The notes under the pieces were generated by a model, which was not told the DNA's origin, ran no database searches, and was given only the letters and a program-made list of their open reading frames with translations. From JBCCEJ01 sp039030335 (GTDB lineage: Bacteria > Pseudomonadota > Gammaproteobacteria > HK1): 13,462 nucleotides of DNA. Every line of letters begins with the position of its first letter. Positions within the stretch are counted from its first letter, which is position 1. Shown here piece by piece: positions 7,201-13,422 of the stretch. The stretch is from the NCBI GenBank assembly GCA_039030335.1, contig JBCCEJ010000108.1, positions 1 to 13,462 on the forward strand, written 5' to 3'. Position numbers and translations under genes: made by a program.

Positions 7201-8756
7201 GCAGGAGCTTCCCGCGCGGGTGCCGCTCCCGCGGGCCCGCCGACTGACGCGGCGCCGGCAGAGGGCGCACCCGGCGCCACTGCTCGGTTCCCGTCACCCG
7301 CGGCCGGCGCAAACGGATCTGCCGATGCCGCTCCGTCGCCAGCCGGGTCCGAAACTGCGTTGGCGGGCGGTCCGGCACCGCCACCTGCGGCCTGTTCAAG
7401 CGGGCTCAGTTCTCCAAAAGCACCAAAACCTCCCGGTGTCTCGCCTGCGCTAACCGGTGCTGGCGGGGTAAACGGGTTGCCGCCGAAAGCGCCGAACGCG
7501 TCGCCCGCATCAGACGCACCGCCCATACCGGGTATCGTCGGTTGGACCGCCGGCTCCGCGCCGCGCGACGCATTTGGCTGCGCAACCGGCGATCGCCCGG
7601 CATCGCCTGGAATCTCGAGCATCTCGTCATCGGCGATGCTGCCATTCGCCGGGGGTGTAGCATCCGGCGGCTGCGTCTCGGCGCCTCGCGCCGCCGCTTC
7701 GCGATCGGTCGCAGCCGGCTTCGCGGCCGTCGACGTCTCGGACACCGTGGCTGGCTGCACGCCAGAGACGCGAAGCCGCTCCGTCAAGCGATCGTAGAGC
7801 CCGTCAAGTTCGCGGATGACAGACTCTTCGAAGGCCGTGTAGACGAGGCCGAGCGCGTCCGGGGGCATCGCCGCGTCGTTCATATGTTCGTGAAACGGAT
7901 CGGCGAATCCGGCCGGGGCCAGCGGGTTGTTCGCATTGTCGATGGTGGTACCGGCGACGCCGCTGAGGTAACGCCCCAGCTCGAACAACTCCTGATCGAA
8001 CTTGTGCTCCGCCTTCGAGGCCATGTCAGCCACGGTCAGGTAGATCTCGAATTCGTCTTTCTCTACCAGCGACAGACCGCCACCGAACCCTGATTGCGAC
8101 TGTTTGACCTGGATGGGCTGGCCAAGATTCTGCAGGCGCGCCTCCAGCACTTCCCCAACGGAACCGCCGAGCGTCCCGACCAGTGCCTTCAGTTCCGTGA
8201 TCGCATCGAAGTACGGCGTTTGCTCAGCGTTGCTGAGCGACTGACTTGCTCGCGCGACGAGGCGCGCTTCGGCTTCGTTGACGAAGCTCGTCAGGCAAGC
8301 CGGCAGCCATTCATTCACCGTGCCTTGCAGCGTGCGTACGAGTTGCTCCTGCTCCGGCGCAGCCTTGGGACGCGCCGCCGCGTCGGCCTCCGCCGCGCCG
8401 ACGGCCGCGGTCATGATCGCGTGCACCAGCGCCTGATAGTCATCGGTGAACGCGACGCCCAGTCCACGTTCGGTGATACGCGCCGGACGACCCGATACCG
8501 TTACCGTGCCGTCCTCGTCTGCGAAGGAGCTGCCAGGAGGCGCCGGGAACTGGATGTGCATCCCGCCGTCTTGTGCAACGAGGCCGGTGTGGGGTTCCTC
8601 GAGTTCCTCGGGGCGCACGACAGCGGCCACGTACAGACCACCCAGCCCCACATCGCGGATTTCAACCCGGCGTGGCATCGCGCCTTCGCCGGTCGTTCGA
8701 GCACGTATGCGGACCCGCACGCGGGTATGCATACGTTGCTCAACGCCTGGACTCAT
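4239..8756 (-). CDS. PilZ-DUF1631-GGDEF-EAL protein, probable c-di-GMP receptor
   Basis: About 1505 residues, very long for a DUF1631 protein (usually about 700-800, from general knowledge). Domains: PilZ (about 1-115) with RxxxR at 8-12 and DVGLGG at 35-40, in place of DxSxxG; DUF1631 first part (about 135-332), including LSLVEKDEFE and the family-typical NNPLAP; an Ala/Gly/Pro linker (about 334-739); DUF1631 second part (about 790-1045); GGDEF (about 1048-1210), with the signature replaced by PGAMV; and EAL (about 1225-1475). The EAL motif is EVM (E1257). E1348, DDFG (D1378, D1379), D1401, E1435 and Q1455 remain, but the metal-ligand Asn is Lys1316 and the catalytic-site Lys is Arg1399. Cyclase activity is therefore lost and phosphodiesterase activity is doubtful. 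A FimX/LapD-like receptor role is inferred. No membrane segment was seen. A TTG lies one codon upstream at 8759; ATG 8756 with a weak GAG is preferred. Probably the first gene of a two-gene unit with the kinase. Confidence 0.88.
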   Translation of the reverse strand: MSPGVEQRMHTRVRVRIRARTTGEGAMPRRVEIRDVGLGGLYVAAVVRPEELEEPHTGLVAQDGGMHIQFPAPPGSSFADEDGTVTVSGRPARITERGLGVAFTDDYQALVHAIMTAAVGAAEADAAARPKAAPEQEQLVRTLQGTVNEWLPACLTSFVNEAEARLVARASQSLSNAEQTPYFDAITELKALVGTLGGSVGEVLEARLQNLGQPIQVKQSQSGFGGGLSLVEKDEFEIYLTVADMASKAEHKFDQELFELGRYLSGVAGTTIDNANNPLAPAGFADPFHEHMNDAAMPPDALGLVYTAFEESVIRELDGLYDRLTERLRVSGVQPATVSETSTAAKPAATDREAAARGAETQPPDATPPANGSIADDEMLEIPGDAGRSPVAQPNASRGAEPAVQPTIPGMGGASDAGDAFGAFGGNPFTPPAPVSAGETPGGFGAFGELSPLEQAAGGGAGPPANAVSDPAGDGAASADPFAPAAGDGNRAVAPGAPSAGAASVGGPAGAAPAREAPAAQPAPPGLAPGLTAGGDAVPENPGDAPDPAAALSVAAAAGGALAGPTVDAGTFGDSLELAATDTADLSAEAGLTGNTTSLPPAAAAGAPGGSAAAAPGLAGLVPDAGAGHPGLALAGVTTPSAGPAGIPGPARSAVAGPGGVMLRHVSPGFAPRVLTPQEDYAIPAAPAGSAFGAAHALLGLTRSLAVPSGMPGGNSPGLMPGDGATPSGTAIAPGAGALTTEALLEALSSLQHSVAAQGATPGASPGASFRSGLRDALGFTPGIGAPQHGALGDAVELMTCLFDAMREDREIEPELQPRLDMLEPAFHKVAVLDPTLFDNPEHTARRVLNQMAALLPELDPETPDKDEFWVGMDGLLEPLGARFERDMSLFDAVLAELDAMVAFQQERFSANRQNVVDSSEAQDRFIRERRSRAAQTSANQEPSERGKSKEWTVWLNRAARLKPGEYVELTGSSGQVSRAQIAWVNADRSTFVLVDRQGLKNQTFSQQELAMQLRRGSAAIVAETELPLVDRALSRVLQEMHGTVERHATRDATTGLLNRRTFIARLRGALEEANTDGRGVAIVYFEIEQYFEVREKYGDEAADILMRRVARRAAPVFPGGSDLASTAPGAMVGFAVDRSPEEAQTLADDVCQTVNRMKVRWGDVQVTVRVRAGALLVSSSHDPDEALDAAISLVEQSSAGADTVQLLSRLTPVSDTGAAQDYSALVTTTLSQDRLQLRCHRVVPLISGRRTRAHYEVMLGIRDESGDLIEHQDFVRAAEQHDQLGALDRWVLRNLMRWMAEHRRWLRHIGGFALKISGASFVDEHLVEYVLDQLNETGVPPGKLIFEVSERLIADDNAHALNFVRTLSEVGCQFALDDFGSAQSGYGYLKQLPVTFVRVDGTFIRAMTAADADMAVVKSVNEVAHFMGKKSIAEEVGSAEVLACLKEIGADYVQGDAIEAPLFFEELTEEVLKSAMELPSPATSVSAQRRQGRTLDPSEQTLDF
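6540..7757 (-). other. Ala/Gly/Pro-rich linker inside DUF1631
   Basis: Residues of about 334-739 of the DUF1631 protein are dominated by Ala, Gly and Pro, with scattered Ser, Thr and Asp. They include a locally repeated FGAFG element (about residues 422-448). There is no predicted secondary structure or motif that I recognise, and the stretch splits the two recognisable halves of DUF1631. It is very likely disordered. The reading frame stays open throughout, so it is expressed sequence and not a decayed gene. Its GC-rich codons also create long empty frames on the opposite strand. Confidence 0.75.
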
Positions 8757-8873
8757 CAATCTCAGCTCAGTTTCAAAATCGCGTTTTAACAGACTGAAGC
8801 TACACCAGAAAACGCTGTTTCGCCATGGCGTAGATCACAATCCGACCGATGCGCATCAATGGAAATTTCAGAT

Positions 8874-8890
8874 GTGTCTTACCGAGACAC
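8874..8890. promoter_or_regulatory. Palindrome GTGTCT-N5-AGACAC, possible operator
   Basis: GTGTCT (8874-8879) is an exact inverted repeat of AGACAC (8885-8890) around five bases, and a T-G pair extends it inward. It lies 117 bp upstream of the DUF1631 start and 175 bp upstream of the cyclase start, a suitable place for a regulator acting on both genes. It is not a CRP site, whose half-sites are TGTGA. A transcribed hairpin is the alternative. Confidence 0.4.
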
Positions 8891-8959
8891 GAAAGTTTGG
8901 AGTTTTAGCGGCTTTTGAAGCACATTCTGCACCTCGAAACACGAGAAACTCGCCAACCC

Positions 8960-8975
8960 GTGTGCATCGGCACGC
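8960..8975. other. Short hairpin upstream of the cyclase gene
   Basis: GTGTGC (8960-8965) can pair with GCACGC (8970-8975), with one T-G wobble, around a four-base ATCG loop. It may fall in the 5' leader of the cyclase transcript. No function can be assigned from sequence alone. Confidence 0.25.
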
Positions 8976-9065
8976 ATCACCGGAGCGCACCGACGAACGA
9001 CAGCGCGCCGCCGCTGGTTTAAACTCAGGTTCAAGCGCCGTTATGTACAACGCAAGCCCTCGCCT

Positions 9066-10622
9066 TTGACGAGTCCCAATCTCACCGCTACCCGCACGAT
9101 CATGTTCACCGATCTGGCGGACTACACCGGGCGCGTGGCCCGCACCGACCGCGAGGGATTGCGGCGGATTCTGTCGGACCATGAGAACGCGGTGCGCCCG
9201 CTCGTCGAGGACGCAGACGGGCGTATTGTAAAGAACATTGGCGATTCCTTTCTGTGCGTCTTCCCGTCCGCCACCGACGCGCTGAGGGTCGCGCTCGCCA
9301 TCCAGGACCACGAACACAAGCGCGACATGGCGGACTATATCCGCATCGCGATCAGCACCGGTGACATCGAAGAAATCGATGGTGACGTCTACGGGTCGCC
9401 CGTCAACGTGGCGGCCCGGGTCCTCGAGCTGACGCCGGCCGGCGAGACCTGGTTCAGCCACGTGACACGCGTTTGCATGAACGCGTCCGAAGTGCCCTGG
9501 GACGAAGTGGGGCGGTTCGCGCTGAAGGGCATACCCGAGGAGCAAGACTGCTACCGCCTTGTGCCGGAGTGGCGCACCTGGCTGCCAAAACGCATCGAGA
9601 ACGCCATAGAAGCCCGCCGCCTGGTACGCATCGGGCCGAATGAGTCCGTGCCTCATCTGCCTTCAGACCCGGTGATCCTGCTCGAGAACTTTTCACCTGG
9701 CTCGGATGAATTGCAGCGCACCATGCGTGCCCTGCCGGTGCTCGAAGCACAGGCTTTCTATCTCGCGGCACATACGCTCAGCACGGAGGATCGCCTGAAC
9801 TGGCTGGATGCCGGCCACGGGCTCGTCATCGGGTCGTCAGCCAGTATCGACTCGGCCATCGTCGACCACGTGCAAGCCACCCGCACACACTCGGCCGATA
9901 CCTTCTCGCTCGATCCCGAGTCGACGATGATCGTCTCGCGGGTCAGGGCAGCCGACCTCGAGTTGACCATCAGCGGTCTCGCGCTGCCGGCCGTACCGTT
10001 TTCGCAGGTCGTGGAAAGCTACTCCTACGAGTTGCTGCCGGACGGACGCTGGGTCACGCGTTCCAGCCGGGCACTAATGCGCATCCAGGTGACGCGCGAC
10101 GGCGTGTTGGCGCACGCGTTGCAGCCGGATATCGCAGTCGGCGGCGCCAACCTCGCGCAGGGGCAGAACCGGACGCTGACGGAAGCGACCGATATCGACA
10201 CACCGATCGGGCAGTTTCAATTTCTTCCGACCAGCCGCTACGCTGGCGTGATCCTGCACGATACCGATATGCGGCTTGCGCTCAGCCGCGGCCAACGGGG
10301 CGAGCTGGGGCGTAACCCCGGCTCCCCGGGCCTCGCTTTTCCGAACCGGCCCGGCCAGGACAACATCCAATGGTGCAGCGGCCCGCGCGCCGAGGCAGCC
10401 CGCGCGAACGGCTTCACGCTCGATCGGGTGCTGGCTGGTCGGCAACAGGCCTCAGTCGAGCCGACGGCCGACGGCGTTACGCTGACGCCGCTGCACGATG
10501 CCTGCCCGACGTATGTCCTGCGCGATGGCAAACTCGGTCAGGCCAAGAAAGCGGTGCGTATTAAAGTTCACGATCGGATCGTAGCTGGCACTACCGTTAT
10601 CTCGATGCGAGCGCCAACATGA
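9066..10622 (+). CDS. Class III adenylate cyclase with degenerate FHA-like C-terminal domain
   Basis: 518 residues, no signal peptide or membrane segment. The catalytic domain (about 8-165) has every expected residue: metal Asp16 (FTDLADYT) and Asp60 (NIGDSF), substrate-selecting Lys56 and Asp107, and transition-state Asn114 and Arg118 in SPVNVAARV. The Lys/Asp pair predicts ATP and so cAMP. Residues of about 200-390 are unassigned and look strand-rich. Residues of about 395-515 resemble an FHA domain: GR at 415-416, GRQQA (458-462) where SRxH is expected, ACPTYV (479-484) where NGTYV is expected, and a DRIVAGTTVI end (503-512). Most phosphothreonine contacts are therefore lost. The start is a TTG at 9066 without a clear ribosome binding site; the next ATG (9102) begins at the edge of the catalytic core. 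The gene is divergent from a gene pair that includes a cNMP-binding kinase, the likely reader of its product. Confidence 0.9.
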   Translation: MTSPNLTATRTIMFTDLADYTGRVARTDREGLRRILSDHENAVRPLVEDADGRIVKNIGDSFLCVFPSATDALRVALAIQDHEHKRDMADYIRIAISTGDIEEIDGDVYGSPVNVAARVLELTPAGETWFSHVTRVCMNASEVPWDEVGRFALKGIPEEQDCYRLVPEWRTWLPKRIENAIEARRLVRIGPNESVPHLPSDPVILLENFSPGSDELQRTMRALPVLEAQAFYLAAHTLSTEDRLNWLDAGHGLVIGSSASIDSAIVDHVQATRTHSADTFSLDPESTMIVSRVRAADLELTISGLALPAVPFSQVVESYSYELLPDGRWVTRSSRALMRIQVTRDGVLAHALQPDIAVGGANLAQGQNRTLTEATDIDTPIGQFQFLPTSRYAGVILHDTDMRLALSRGQRGELGRNPGSPGLAFPNRPGQDNIQWCSGPRAEAARANGFTLDRVLAGRQQASVEPTADGVTLTPLHDACPTYVLRDGKLGQAKKAVRIKVHDRIVAGTTVISMRAPT

Positions 10623-10641
10623 CAGCGATGGCGTGAAGTGC

Positions 10642-10693
10642 CCGGAATGATCCGGTGCCCGCGAGGTCGTAGTATCCATGCCTGGGATTTTTT
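10642..10693 (+). terminator. Weak terminator candidates after the cyclase gene
   Basis: Twenty bases after the cyclase stop, CCGGA (10642-10646) pairs with TCCGG (10651-10655) over a four-base loop. Further on, ATCCA (10674-10678) pairs imperfectly with TGGGAT (10683-10688), with one bulged G, leading straight into six T residues (10688-10693). The second has the form of an intrinsic terminator, but its stem is short. Together they suggest that the cyclase transcript ends before prc. Confidence 0.4.
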
Positions 10694-10813
10694 CCGACCG
10701 GGCCGATACGGATATCGTGCGCTGTCTACGCCACCCGCACGCCCGTGTCGTGCGTGACGAGGCCCCCACATGACATCTGATGCTGCGCTCGCGTGCGCGC
10801 CCGGCATTTGCGT

Positions 10814-10817
10814 GGAG
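10814..10817 (+). promoter_or_regulatory. Ribosome binding site of prc
   Basis: GGAG lies five bases before the ATG at 10823. This decides the start over the in-frame GTG at 10793, which has no such site and would put ten charged residues in front of a good signal peptide. Confidence 0.8.
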
Positions 10818-10822
10818 AACTG

Positions 10823-12889
10823 ATGAAAAGACTGATCACCTACCTGGCCGCGCTGCTGATCTCGCCGCTGGCACAGGCCGATGAACGCATCGTGCCGCCA
10901 GGCTCCCTGACGATGAGCAATGCGCAACGCAAGGCCACTGAGATCATCGCGGACTTCCTGAGTAATCATCACTACAAGAAGACGCGCCTCGACGACGCGG
11001 TGTCATCGGAACTTCTGGACCGGTACATCGAATCGCTTGACCCGACGCGGATGTATTTCCTGAAAAGTGATATCCGCGCGTTCGAAGCGTACCGCTACCG
11101 CCTCGACGACCTGCTCGACAGCCGGTTGCCGGACGTCACCATCGCTTTCGAAATCTTCAAACGCTTCCGCACGCGGGTCGAACGACGCACGGCGTCCGTG
11201 CTGCAGATGCTCGATACGTCGTTCGACTTCACCAAGGACGAAACCTACGTATTCGACCGCGCGGAAGTCCCGTGGGCCGGCACGGAAGCCCAACTGGACG
11301 GCGTCTGGCGCCAGCGCGTGAAGAACGACATGCTGTCGCAACGTCTCGCCGGGAAAGAGCGGGCGGAGAGTGTGGAATTGCTGACCAAGCGCTACCAGCG
11401 CGTCGGCCGGCGCGTACAGCAGCTCGACCGCAATGACGTCTTTCAGTACTTCATGAACGCGCTCGGGCGCACTATCGAGCCGCACACGGCCTATATGTCG
11501 CCGCGCAGCTCCGAGAACTTTCGAATTCGCATGAGTCTGTCGCTCGAGGGAATCGGCGCGGCATTGCAGACCGAAAATGAGTATACGGTGGTGCGACGCA
11601 TCATAACGGGCGGGCCCGCCGACCTCAGCAAGAAGCTGAAAGTGGACGACCGCATCGTGGGCGTCGCCCAGGGCGACGAGAAAATGGTGGATGTCGTCAG
11701 CTGGCGCCTGGAGGACGTCGTTGACCTGATCCGCGGCCGCAAGGGTTCGAAAGTCCGTCTCGAGGTCAAGTCGAAGGGTGCGGGCGCCGGCGCGCAGCCG
11801 CGTATCGTCAACCTGGTTCGCGACCGGGTGAAACTCGAAGAGCAGGCCGCCAAGAAGTCGATTCTGACGGACATTCCTGGTGCCCCGGGCACGCGTGTCG
11901 GCGTGATCGATCTGCCGACGTTCTATCTGGACATTCAGGGTCGTTACAACAACGATCCGGATTATCGCAGCACCACGCGCGACGTGCGACGCCTCCTGGG
12001 TGAGCTGGAAGGTGAAGGTGTGGACGGTGTAGTCGTAGACCTGCGTAGCAACAGCGGCGGATCGCTTATCGAGGCGACCGACCTGACGGGGCTCTTCATC
12101 GACACCGGGCCGGTCGTGCAGCTGCGCTATTCGAACGACACCGTGGAGGTCAACGAGGACAGCGACGCCGGCGTGGCGTACAACGGGCCGCTCGTGGTGC
12201 TGGTCGATCGCTTCTCTGCCTCGGCGTCCGAAATCTTCGCGGGTGCGATACAGGACTACCGCCGGGGTGTCATCATCGGCGAGCCAACCTTCGGCAAAGG
12301 CACGGTGCAGCGACTGCTGCAGCTCGACCGCTGGGCACGCGGGCAAAAGGGACTGGGGCAGCTCAAAATGACCACGGCGCAGTTCTTCCGCGTCAACGGC
12401 GAGAGCACACAGCACCGCGGCGTGACGCCGGACATCGTCTTCCCGACCGCTTTCGACGCCGCGGACCAGGGCGAACGGGCACTCGAAAACGCAGTGCCGT
12501 GGTCGCAGACCCGTCCGGCCGCGTACGACCCGAGTCCGGACAACAGCTCCCTTCTCGCACGCTTGATACAAGAGCACAAAGCGCGCGTCGGCGCAGACCC
12601 CGGTTTCCAGTTCCTCGTCGCCGAAGCGACCACCCGCAAGAGTCTGCGCGAGCAGAAATCGGTCAGTTTGAACGAGAACAAACGTAAAGCGGAACGTGAC
12701 CGGCTCGAAAGTGAACAACTGGCGCGGGAAAACCGCTTTCGCGTGTCGCGCGGCCTGAAACCCCGCGACCCGGATTCCGACGAAGAGGTCGAAGACCTGG
12801 AAGGCGACATCCTGCTCGAGGAAGCGGCCCGTATCGTGCGGGACATGGTCGATGAAAGCGCGAAGCTGGAGACAGCCGCATCGGGCTGA
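10823..12889 (+). CDS. prc: Periplasmic tail-specific protease (Prc/Tsp)
   Basis: A 688-residue member of the long C-terminal-processing protease family (MEROPS S41A), similar in length to E. coli Prc (682). A Sec signal peptide occupies about residues 1-19 (MKRLITYLAALLISPLAQA, cleavage probably before Asp20), so it works in the periplasm. It is followed by the N-terminal helical region (about 25-225), the PDZ domain (about 235-320) and the protease core. The catalytic dyad is Ser467 in RFSASASE and Lys492 in GEPTFGKGTVQ, 25 residues apart as in the E. coli enzyme (S430/K455). The charged C-terminal region (about 560-688) matches the family's extra domain. In E. coli, Prc trims penicillin-binding protein 3, degrades the peptidoglycan hydrolase MepS with NlpI, and removes ssrA-tagged periplasmic proteins. 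No nlpI is in the window. It is separated from the cyclase by 200 bp and a possible terminator, so a functional link to it is not supported. Confidence 0.95.
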   Translation: MKRLITYLAALLISPLAQADERIVPPGSLTMSNAQRKATEIIADFLSNHHYKKTRLDDAVSSELLDRYIESLDPTRMYFLKSDIRAFEAYRYRLDDLLDSRLPDVTIAFEIFKRFRTRVERRTASVLQMLDTSFDFTKDETYVFDRAEVPWAGTEAQLDGVWRQRVKNDMLSQRLAGKERAESVELLTKRYQRVGRRVQQLDRNDVFQYFMNALGRTIEPHTAYMSPRSSENFRIRMSLSLEGIGAALQTENEYTVVRRIITGGPADLSKKLKVDDRIVGVAQGDEKMVDVVSWRLEDVVDLIRGRKGSKVRLEVKSKGAGAGAQPRIVNLVRDRVKLEEQAAKKSILTDIPGAPGTRVGVIDLPTFYLDIQGRYNNDPDYRSTTRDVRRLLGELEGEGVDGVVVDLRSNSGGSLIEATDLTGLFIDTGPVVQLRYSNDTVEVNEDSDAGVAYNGPLVVLVDRFSASASEIFAGAIQDYRRGVIIGEPTFGKGTVQRLLQLDRWARGQKGLGQLKMTTAQFFRVNGESTQHRGVTPDIVFPTAFDAADQGERALENAVPWSQTRPAAYDPSPDNSSLLARLIQEHKARVGADPGFQFLVAEATTRKSLREQKSVSLNENKRKAERDRLESEQLARENRFRVSRGLKPRDPDSDEEVEDLEGDILLEEAARIVRDMVDESAKLETAASG

Positions 12890-12890
12890 C

Positions 12891-12949
12891 GCCAGATAGC
12901 GATGGCGCGCAACGAGCCCATCAATGTTGCGCTGCCAACGCCGGATAGC
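12891..12949. repeat. Short direct repeats flanking the prc 3' hairpin
   Basis: GCCAGATAGC (12891-12900) and GCCGGATAGC (12940-12949) differ at one position and flank the hairpin at 12903-12937 almost symmetrically. They could be the trace of a small inserted palindromic element with a duplicated target, or chance. No transposase is nearby. Confidence 0.35.
12903..12937. terminator. Strong bulged hairpin between convergent prc and flavodoxin genes
   Basis: TGGCGCGCAAC (12903-12913) pairs with GTTGCGCTGCCA (12926-12937): eleven base pairs with a single bulged T at 12933 and a 12-nt loop. It lies in the 71 bp between the stop codons of two convergent genes, where a bidirectional transcript end is expected. 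No T run follows on either strand, so it may act as a 3' end stabiliser or with Rho. Confidence 0.5.
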
Positions 12950-12960
12950 ACGAGGCTGCG

Positions 12961-13422
12961 TCAGAACAAGCCGAGTTCCAGTCCGGCCGCGACAGTCATG
13001 CCGAGCTCGGTGCACTGTGCCAGCGCAGCAGCGTCAGGTTCTCCGCGAACGATGATCGGCTCGGCCACTTCTCGCAGTGGATAGCCGCGGGCGATACGCT
13101 GAATGGCACTGACCGCCCCGCGGCCATCATTGCCCGCACTGATGAAGATCGTATAGGCGAGGCCTTCGACCAGTCCTTGTGCCGGATAGTATGTACGGTC
13201 GAGAAAATCCTTCATCGCGCCCGACATGTAGCCAAAATTCTCGGGCGTACCCAGGATCAACGCATCGGCCCAAAGGAGCTCCGGCAAGCCCGCCTCGCCA
13301 GCCCGCAACAACCGGACATGCACGCCGGCGATCGCCACATCGGTAGCGCCGCGGTACACCGCGTGGGCCAGCGTTTCCGTCCTGCAGGTCTGGGAGTGAT
13401 AGACGATCAGCAGGTTCTTCAT
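12961..13422 (-). CDS. Flavodoxin-fold NAD(P)H-dependent FMN reductase family protein
   Basis: 153 residues with a flavodoxin-like fold. The opening MKNLLIVYHS is the first strand. It leads into the FMN-phosphate loop SQTCRTET (10-17), where the usual SxTGNT has Gly to Cys and Asn to Arg. The second flavin loop, GTPENFGYMSGAMKDFLDRT (58-77), is typical of the family (TPxYFGxMSxxMKxFLDRT). The probable role is flavin-dependent electron transfer or reduction of quinones or similar small molecules in the cytosol; the substrate is unknown. ATG 13422 is chosen because it places the first strand at the start. An in-frame ATG at 13458 adds twelve polar residues that look like leader sequence, and neither has a strong Shine-Dalgarno. 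The gene is convergent with prc. Upstream sequence from 13423 to the edge holds no recognisable gene. Confidence 0.85.
   Translation of the reverse strand: MKNLLIVYHSQTCRTETLAHAVYRGATDVAIAGVHVRLLRAGEAGLPELLWADALILGTPENFGYMSGAMKDFLDRTYYPAQGLVEGLAYTIFISAGNDGRGAVSAIQRIARGYPLREVAEPIIVRGEPDAAALAQCTELGMTVAAGLELGLF

Larger units (their letters stand above)
8757..9065. promoter_or_regulatory. Divergent intergenic region between DUF1631 and cyclase genes
   Basis: This 309 bp stretch has no convincing gene and is visibly richer in A+T than its flanks, so it should hold the promoters of both divergent genes. Candidates are weak. For the minus-strand gene, TTTTCT and TTAAAA (8790-8785) are 17 bp apart. 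For the plus-strand gene, TTTAAA (9018-9023) lies 18 bp before TATGTA (9042-9047). It also contains a 17-bp palindrome at 8874-8890, a small hairpin at 8960-8975 and the 8-bp palindrome GTTTAAAC at 9017-9024. No good Shine-Dalgarno precedes the cyclase. Confidence 0.5.

Noticed and set aside
6817..7797. A 326-codon plus-strand open frame, Ala/Pro/Ser-rich
   Set aside because: It lies opposite the low-complexity linker of the DUF1631 protein, where GC-rich codons leave the reverse frame without stops. It has no domain, and the minus-strand frame continues through it between two DUF1631 halves.
8775..8787. AAAA-TCGCG-TTTT inverted repeat just upstream of the DUF1631 gene
   Set aside because: The arms are four A/T bases only, too short to separate from chance in an AT-rich promoter region.
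8872..8892. CRP/cAMP site near the cyclase gene, for autoregulation
   Set aside because: The palindrome has TGTGT rather than TGTGA and the wrong spacing, so it does not fit the CRP consensus.
8868..9656. A 262-codon minus-strand frame across the divergent region and cyclase gene
   Set aside because: It overlaps the catalytic core of the cyclase in antisense and shows no recognisable motif.
10793..10822. GTG at 10793 as the start of prc
   Set aside because: It would add ten charged residues before a normal signal peptide and lacks a ribosome binding site, whereas ATG 10823 has GGAG five bases upstream.
11003..13015. A 670-codon minus-strand open frame antisense to prc
   Set aside because: It mirrors prc, which has a signal peptide, PDZ domain and catalytic dyad. 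The antisense translation resembles no protein family and is an effect of high GC.
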